Positions 60,072 to 64,000 of a stretch of 64,000 nt of DNA are shown here, one piece after another. The position numbers and the translations under genes were made by a program. A model generated the notes under the pieces. It was not told the origin of the DNA. It worked only from the letters and a program-made list of their open reading frames with translations, and made no database searches. Source of the stretch: JANRLF01 sp033762815 (lineage in GTDB: Bacteria; Bacteroidota; Bacteroidia; Chitinophagales; CAIOSU01). The DNA lies in assembly GCA_033762815.1 (NCBI GenBank), contig JANRLF010000005.1:69801-133800 (forward strand), in the 5' to 3' direction. Every line of letters begins with the position of its first letter. Position 1 is the first letter of the stretch.

Positions 60072-61421
60072 ATGGCTTCTAGGAGGCGCCGCCTGTCTGA
60101 CACTTTTGACCCCAGAATGAGAGAAGGGTTTATTGCTTGGTTGAAAACCAAGCGGCACAAAGACCGTCTGCTCAAAGCCTTGGAAGGCAATCGTGATTCG
60201 ACAGATAGAAAGCTGCTCTACCAACTCGGCAAATTGGAGGAAGAGTGGGTACTGAGCTACCACAAGGGCCTTTCGCCCGTGCAGGAACAGTACCAACTGG
60301 CCTGGTACTGCTTCAACCAGCACCTGCACAAAGAAACAATAAGCTACCTGGAGGCTGCGGAAAAACTGATAGGCCAATTGCCGCAAAGCATCCATAACGC
60401 GGAGTATGCATGGCGTTGTGCCTCCTTGCGGTTGCAAATAGCGGAAAAGCTGAACGAATGGGACCATGTGGAGGCCTTGTTTGCTGCCACCCATAGTGCG
60501 CAGCAACACTTCCTGTTGCTGGAGCAGGCCGACCTTGGCTGCCGCATGCTGTATATCAACGTGCTGGGAAGCACCCCTGCCCTGGAAAAGAAAGTAGACA
60601 TTATAGCCGACTTTTTACAGTTGAATGTCCTTGAGCATCCCAGCCAACTTGCAGTACTGTACACCGCCTGTTTTAAAATGCTGCACGCGCCGACAGACTT
60701 GGCCCATTACTTCCGGCTGAAAGAGCTGCTGCTTACTATCGACCTGAAACAGGTTAGTAAGGGCGACTTTGAGACCATTTTTTCGTTTTATAAAGGCTAT
60801 ATAACCGCAAGGGTTAACCAAGGGGACCTGGATTTTGAGAAAGAGCTACTGGAATCGTTCAGGTTTGCCATTGACAACCACATATTTTATGAAGATGAGC
60901 ACCTGCCCTTTGCCGTGTACATTAATGCCGCTGCCATAGCCCTGCGCCAGAAGGAATATGAATGGGCCCATCATTTTATCGAAAACAAGTACCAAAACAT
61001 ATTGCCCGAGGAGCGCGACAGTGCCTATGCCTTCACCAAAGGGCTGTACAGCTACTTTACCGACCAACTGGAAGATGCAATGATGTGGTTCAGCAAGGTG
61101 CGCTTTGAGCATGCCATTTACAAACTGCACACCCGGCACATGCAACTGAAAACCGCCTACAAGTTGCGCAATGAAGACCTGATGGAGGCCCAGGCCAACA
61201 GCCTTAAACTTTTCCTATACCGCAACAAGGGATTGTACAAAAACCACCGCGAAAGCTTCAACAATTTTCTGCGGTTCTTCCTACAGCTACAGACCGCAAA
61301 AAAACGCGGGCCTAATAAGCTGGCAAAACTGCGCGGCACCATCAATAGCCACCCCTTGTTGGCCGATAAAAAGTGGTTGTTGCAGGAAATAGATAACCTG
61401 CTGGCCGAAAAAGCTTCATAG
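60072..61421 (+). CDS. Unrecognised helical (TPR-like) protein
   Basis: A 449-residue cytoplasmic protein without signal peptide or membrane segment. It opens with a basic stretch (MASRRRRLSD) and is helical throughout, with paired helices and aromatic anchor residues like TPR or SEL1 repeats (for example ALRQKEYEWAHHFIENKYQ and AFTKGLYSYFTDQLEDA). No catalytic motif is visible and I do not recognise a family. It stands alone between the glycosyltransferase and the large surface-protein gene. Start at ATG 60072 fits a -7 box just upstream. A scaffold or binding role is a guess from fold only. Confidence 0.7.
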   Translation: MASRRRRLSDTFDPRMREGFIAWLKTKRHKDRLLKALEGNRDSTDRKLLYQLGKLEEEWVLSYHKGLSPVQEQYQLAWYCFNQHLHKETISYLEAAEKLIGQLPQSIHNAEYAWRCASLRLQIAEKLNEWDHVEALFAATHSAQQHFLLLEQADLGCRMLYINVLGSTPALEKKVDIIADFLQLNVLEHPSQLAVLYTACFKMLHAPTDLAHYFRLKELLLTIDLKQVSKGDFETIFSFYKGYITARVNQGDLDFEKELLESFRFAIDNHIFYEDEHLPFAVYINAAAIALRQKEYEWAHHFIENKYQNILPEERDSAYAFTKGLYSYFTDQLEDAMMWFSKVRFEHAIYKLHTRHMQLKTAYKLRNEDLMEAQANSLKLFLYRNKGLYKNHRESFNNFLRFFLQLQTAKKRGPNKLAKLRGTINSHPLLADKKWLLQEIDNLLAEKAS

Positions 61422-61516
61422 GACAAATCAAAAAATTTGTAACGAACTGCTGCTGTGTCCATTTAGTATCTTGACTGCCGAATTATAAAGAAACCATATC
61501 TTTTAAGGTCAAGCTT

Positions 61517-64000
61517 ATGAAACGGATTTGTACAGTACTGAATATTGTAGCCATTTATGCATGTCTGCTAATGCCCATTCGCGGTTTGGCTGCCAACAAC
61601 TTTCATGGCCTCAGCGGGGCAACAGGTGCAACAGGCATTGCAAGCCTTACCAATCCTGACGGGACAACCAGCACTAACGATACGACCAGAACTGGAGGGC
61701 CTACTGGCACTACCGGGTCAACGGGCCCTACCGGCGTTACCGGGCCCACTGGTCCCAGCGGCAGCCCCATTAACATTACGGCAAATGTTACCGATGCTAC
61801 TTGCGCTTCCCTTCCTGACGGGGCAATCGATTTAAATATCACCGGAGGTACCCCACCCTATTCCATTTACTGGTCGAATGGAACAAATACGGAAGATATT
61901 TCTGGCCTCTATTCGGGCAGTTATACCGTTTATGTAACGGACGCCTATTTCCAAAGCAGCTATAACTATTATTATGTGGGTGCAAGAGGCACCTGTGGTT
62001 CTACAGGAAGCACTGGAAGCACCGGTTCTACGGGCAGCACCGGTTCCACAGGGCCAACAGGCTGCCCTGGCGTAACCCTTAGTGCCCAAATTGACAGCCC
62101 CACCTGCAATAGTACCGGCGAGATAGATTTGACATTAAGCCCATTGGGCACCTACTATTATCAATGGGGCATGAATGGCAGTTTAGTATATGGGGCCGAT
62201 GGTCCTACCCAGTCTTCTATCACACCCAATTCCACCCACTCGGTTACCATTACCGATGCAAATGGTTGTTCATTCACCCGCACGTACTCCTTCCCCCCCC
62301 TCTATTGCCCGCCTACGGGTGCTGTTACTGGCTTTAGCAATCCTACCGGTGGTGCGGCCAATGGCAGCTTCACGGTGCAGTTGCAAAATTTTGGAGGCTA
62401 TCTCAACACCGTGTTGGAATACTTAGGTGCCAATAACACATACTTGCCCGCTTCTGGAGGCTGTACCATAACGATACCCAATTTACCGCAAAATGCTACC
62501 GTATCCATTTACGATGGCTTTTTCAATCTATTGGGCAGCTACTATACCAGCAGCAACCAATCCACCATTACCTTCACCAGCAGTACGGTTGTCACCTACC
62601 CTATCCAAGTATATGTGATTGATCAATTTTATAGTTCCGTCAACTTCAGTTGCACCATTACCTACACAGACCTTGAAAGTGGTGCATACCAATCCACCAA
62701 TACGGATTTGTACACGGCACAAACAATATACCTGAACCAAACGTTGAGTTCCCCATGTAGCGCAACCATCAGCGCACAAATCGACAGCCCTAGCTGCAAC
62801 AGTACAGGGGAGGTACGTCTGAGCGTCGACCCACCTGGCAACTATACCTACCAGTGGGCTGTGTCTAACAATCCATTGTTTGGTGGAAATGGCCCTACTC
62901 AGGCTGCCATCACGCCCAATACCACCCATTCCGTTACGGTGACTGGGGCAAATGGTTGTACCCTTACCAGAAGCTTTTCCTTCCCGCCGTTGAACTGCCC
63001 GCCTACAGCCACCATCACCAGCTTTACCAACCCTACGGCAGGCACATCCAACGGCAGTATCAGCACCTTGGCATCCAACTTGGGCAACCAGTTCAGCGTG
63101 GCCTTGCAGTATCTGGGCCTGGGAGGTATATTGACCAGCCTGCCCTTCAATTTCAACATCACCTTGCCCGACGTGCCGGCCAACTCCACGGTGACGGTCA
63201 CCGACCCGAACAACGTTATCTTATTCTCCAGCACTACTGGTTCGAATGTTACAACTGTCACCTGCACCAGCAGCACCTTGGTAATTTCATCTGTTTTTTA
63301 CGTGGAGATAACCAGCTCGGTAGTATATACCAACAGTGTCAGTTGCACCTTTACCGACCTTACGGCGGGCAATTGTGTTGTCACTTATACCCAGCAGGGA
63401 ACAGGCCTCAATAGTGTACTAAACCAGTACCTAAATGGCCCCTGTGGCTTCCAAATCAGTGGTACCCCCGGCAACCCTACCTGCAGGGGCGGTAATGGCT
63501 ACTACAGCCCACTGATTATGGGCACCTGCAACGGCTGCAGTTACCAGTGGAACGACGGGCCGACAAGCCTTAGTAGGTATGACCTTGCAGGAAATACCCC
63601 GTACACACTTATCGTTTCTGACGACAAAGGCTGCAAGGACAGCATTCGCCTTACTCTTACCGGCGTCAGCGCAGAACCGATTGGCCTCAACTATATCACT
63701 TTCTCCACCTGTGGACAGGCCAATGGCGGCATACAGGTGACCATGGACGGGGCGCAGCCGGTAACCTATACCCTGTCCACTACTATGGGCGGACCCGCGG
63801 TGGCCACCAATACCACCGGCGGCTTTAGCGGCCTTGCCGAAGGCACTTACTATATCCGTGCCACCGATGCAAACGGTTGCCCCGGTCGGGAAATGCAACA
63901 ACTAGTAGTATCTGCCCCCTGCCCACAACCTACAGCTACCATCACCAGCTTTAGCAACCCAACCGCTGGGCTATCCAATGGCAGCATCAGCACTTTGGCA
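61517..64000 (+). CDS. Collagen-like, SprB-repeat surface protein (N-terminal part, runs off the right edge)
   Basis: An open frame of 828 codons from ATG 61517 to the window end, with no stop. A signal peptide covers about residues 1-27 (MKRICTVLNIVAIYACLLMP then IRGLAAN). Residues ~35-85 hold Gly-X-Thr-type collagen-like triplets (GATGAT, GPTGTTGSTGPTGVTGPTGP). A SprB-type module follows (TGGTPPYSIYWSNGTNT, SGSYTVYVTDA), then a second triplet tract (GSTG repeated, about 157-178). From there two ~230-residue repeats run, each starting near CPGVTLSAQIDSPTCNSTGE / CSATISAQIDSPSCNSTGE. It is a likely T9SS-exported adhesin, but the C-terminal sorting domain lies outside the window. Confidence 0.85.
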   Translation, partial: MKRICTVLNIVAIYACLLMPIRGLAANNFHGLSGATGATGIASLTNPDGTTSTNDTTRTGGPTGTTGSTGPTGVTGPTGPSGSPINITANVTDATCASLPDGAIDLNITGGTPPYSIYWSNGTNTEDISGLYSGSYTVYVTDAYFQSSYNYYYVGARGTCGSTGSTGSTGSTGSTGSTGPTGCPGVTLSAQIDSPTCNSTGEIDLTLSPLGTYYYQWGMNGSLVYGADGPTQSSITPNSTHSVTITDANGCSFTRTYSFPPLYCPPTGAVTGFSNPTGGAANGSFTVQLQNFGGYLNTVLEYLGANNTYLPASGGCTITIPNLPQNATVSIYDGFFNLLGSYYTSSNQSTITFTSSTVVTYPIQVYVIDQFYSSVNFSCTITYTDLESGAYQSTNTDLYTAQTIYLNQTLSSPCSATISAQIDSPSCNSTGEVRLSVDPPGNYTYQWAVSNNPLFGGNGPTQAAITPNTTHSVTVTGANGCTLTRSFSFPPLNCPPTATITSFTNPTAGTSNGSISTLASNLGNQFSVALQYLGLGGILTSLPFNFNITLPDVPANSTVTVTDPNNVILFSSTTGSNVTTVTCTSSTLVISSVFYVEITSSVVYTNSVSCTFTDLTAGNCVVTYTQQGTGLNSVLNQYLNGPCGFQISGTPGNPTCRGGNGYYSPLIMGTCNGCSYQWNDGPTSLSRYDLAGNTPYTLIVSDDKGCKDSIRLTLTGVSAEPIGLNYITFSTCGQANGGIQVTMDGAQPVTYTLSTTMGGPAVATNTTGGFSGLAEGTYYIRATDANGCPGREMQQLVVSAPCPQPTATITSFSNPTAGLSNGSISTLA
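62062..63441 (+). repeat. Two ~690-base coding repeats in the surface-protein gene
   Basis: Unit 1 (62062-62754, 231 codons) and unit 2 (62755-63441, 229 codons) align over most of their length at protein level: SAQIDSP-C-NSTGE, YQW, THSVT, NGC, SFPPL-CPPT, NPT-G-NGS. A third, partial unit starts near 63442 and CPQPTATITSF recurs near 63920. Confidence 0.75.
62293..62300 (+). repeat. C8 homopolymer in the surface-protein gene
   Basis: Eight consecutive C, coding the Pro-Pro pair of SFPPL. The matching place in unit 2 is TTCCCGCCG, without a homopolymer, so the tract is not needed for the protein sequence. Confidence 0.8.

Noticed and set aside
1..64000. tRNA or rRNA genes
   Set aside because: No intergenic stretch showed a cloverleaf with TTCRANNC or rRNA-like sequence by eye; a tRNAscan or Infernal run could still find one that I missed.

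Overview
The window is a stretch of a Bacteroidota chromosome, most likely from the Chitinophagia/Saprospiria side of the phylum. The evidence is a type IX secretion (T9SS) and gliding-type gene set (PorP/SprF, a PorE-like OmpA protein, several CHU_C or type A sorted cargo proteins), a TonB-dependent receptor with HmuY, a TamL-type lipoprotein, phylum-restricted DUF families (DUF4199, DUF3822, DUF4369), and promoters of the Bacteroidota type (TAnnTTTG at -7, sometimes with TTG about 17-19 bases upstream) instead of Shine-Dalgarno-rich leaders. I saw no rRNA, tRNA, CRISPR array, prophage or complete insertion sequence.

Layout. 1-3 kb: 3' part of pnp with its terminator, a DUF4328-like membrane protein, and a lipoprotein on the minus strand. 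3.1-12.6 kb: a tight four-gene T9SS module (PorP/SprF, PorE-like, two very large secreted proteins with gliding-type C-terminal domains). 12.9-13.5 kb: a DUF433/DUF5615 toxin-antitoxin pair. 13.6-22.2 kb: ftsK, lolA-like, DUF4199, an M23 peptidase, alaS and a TlpA-like thioredoxin. 22.3-26.5 kb (minus): two unusual tandem sigma-70 paralogues, then purM with two cell-envelope genes. 26.6-34.3 kb: DUF4287/DUF5655 protein, TPR protein, gyrA, a TonB-like protein and folC. 34.4-42.1 kb (minus): a REC-HATPase fusion, the HmuY/TonB-receptor pair, gpsA with a PlsB-like acyltransferase, and a SPOR protein. 42.2-47 kb: Lon-substrate-binding-like protein, TamL, a SpoU methyltransferase that starts back-to-back with TamL, and a DHH phosphoesterase. 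47-47.9 kb: a repeat-rich intergenic region. 47.9-54.6 kb: a PKD/T9SS protein, ndk, dnaB, DUF4442, a secreted unknown and fbp. 54.6-55.5 kb: a RelE/ParE toxin split by a short insertion next to an intact antitoxin. 55.5-64 kb: DoxX, MATE, thioesterase, DUF3822, rsmD, a glycosyltransferase, an unknown helical protein, and the first 828 codons of a collagen-like/SprB-like surface protein that runs off the right edge.

The most unusual features are: (i) 7-base tandem arrays followed by a CTTGTCCCGC palindrome at two separate loci; (ii) tandem divergent sigma factors, one lacking region 4; (iii) the split toxin with its palindromic operator still intact; (iv) the Gly-X-Thr adhesin with long internal repeats and a C8 tract; (v) DnaA-box-like sites in front of dnaB, ftsK and gyrA; (vi) an 11-base minisatellite and a nested inverted-repeat element in the 47 kb intergenic region. 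Families were recognised by reading the sequence; no database search was run.
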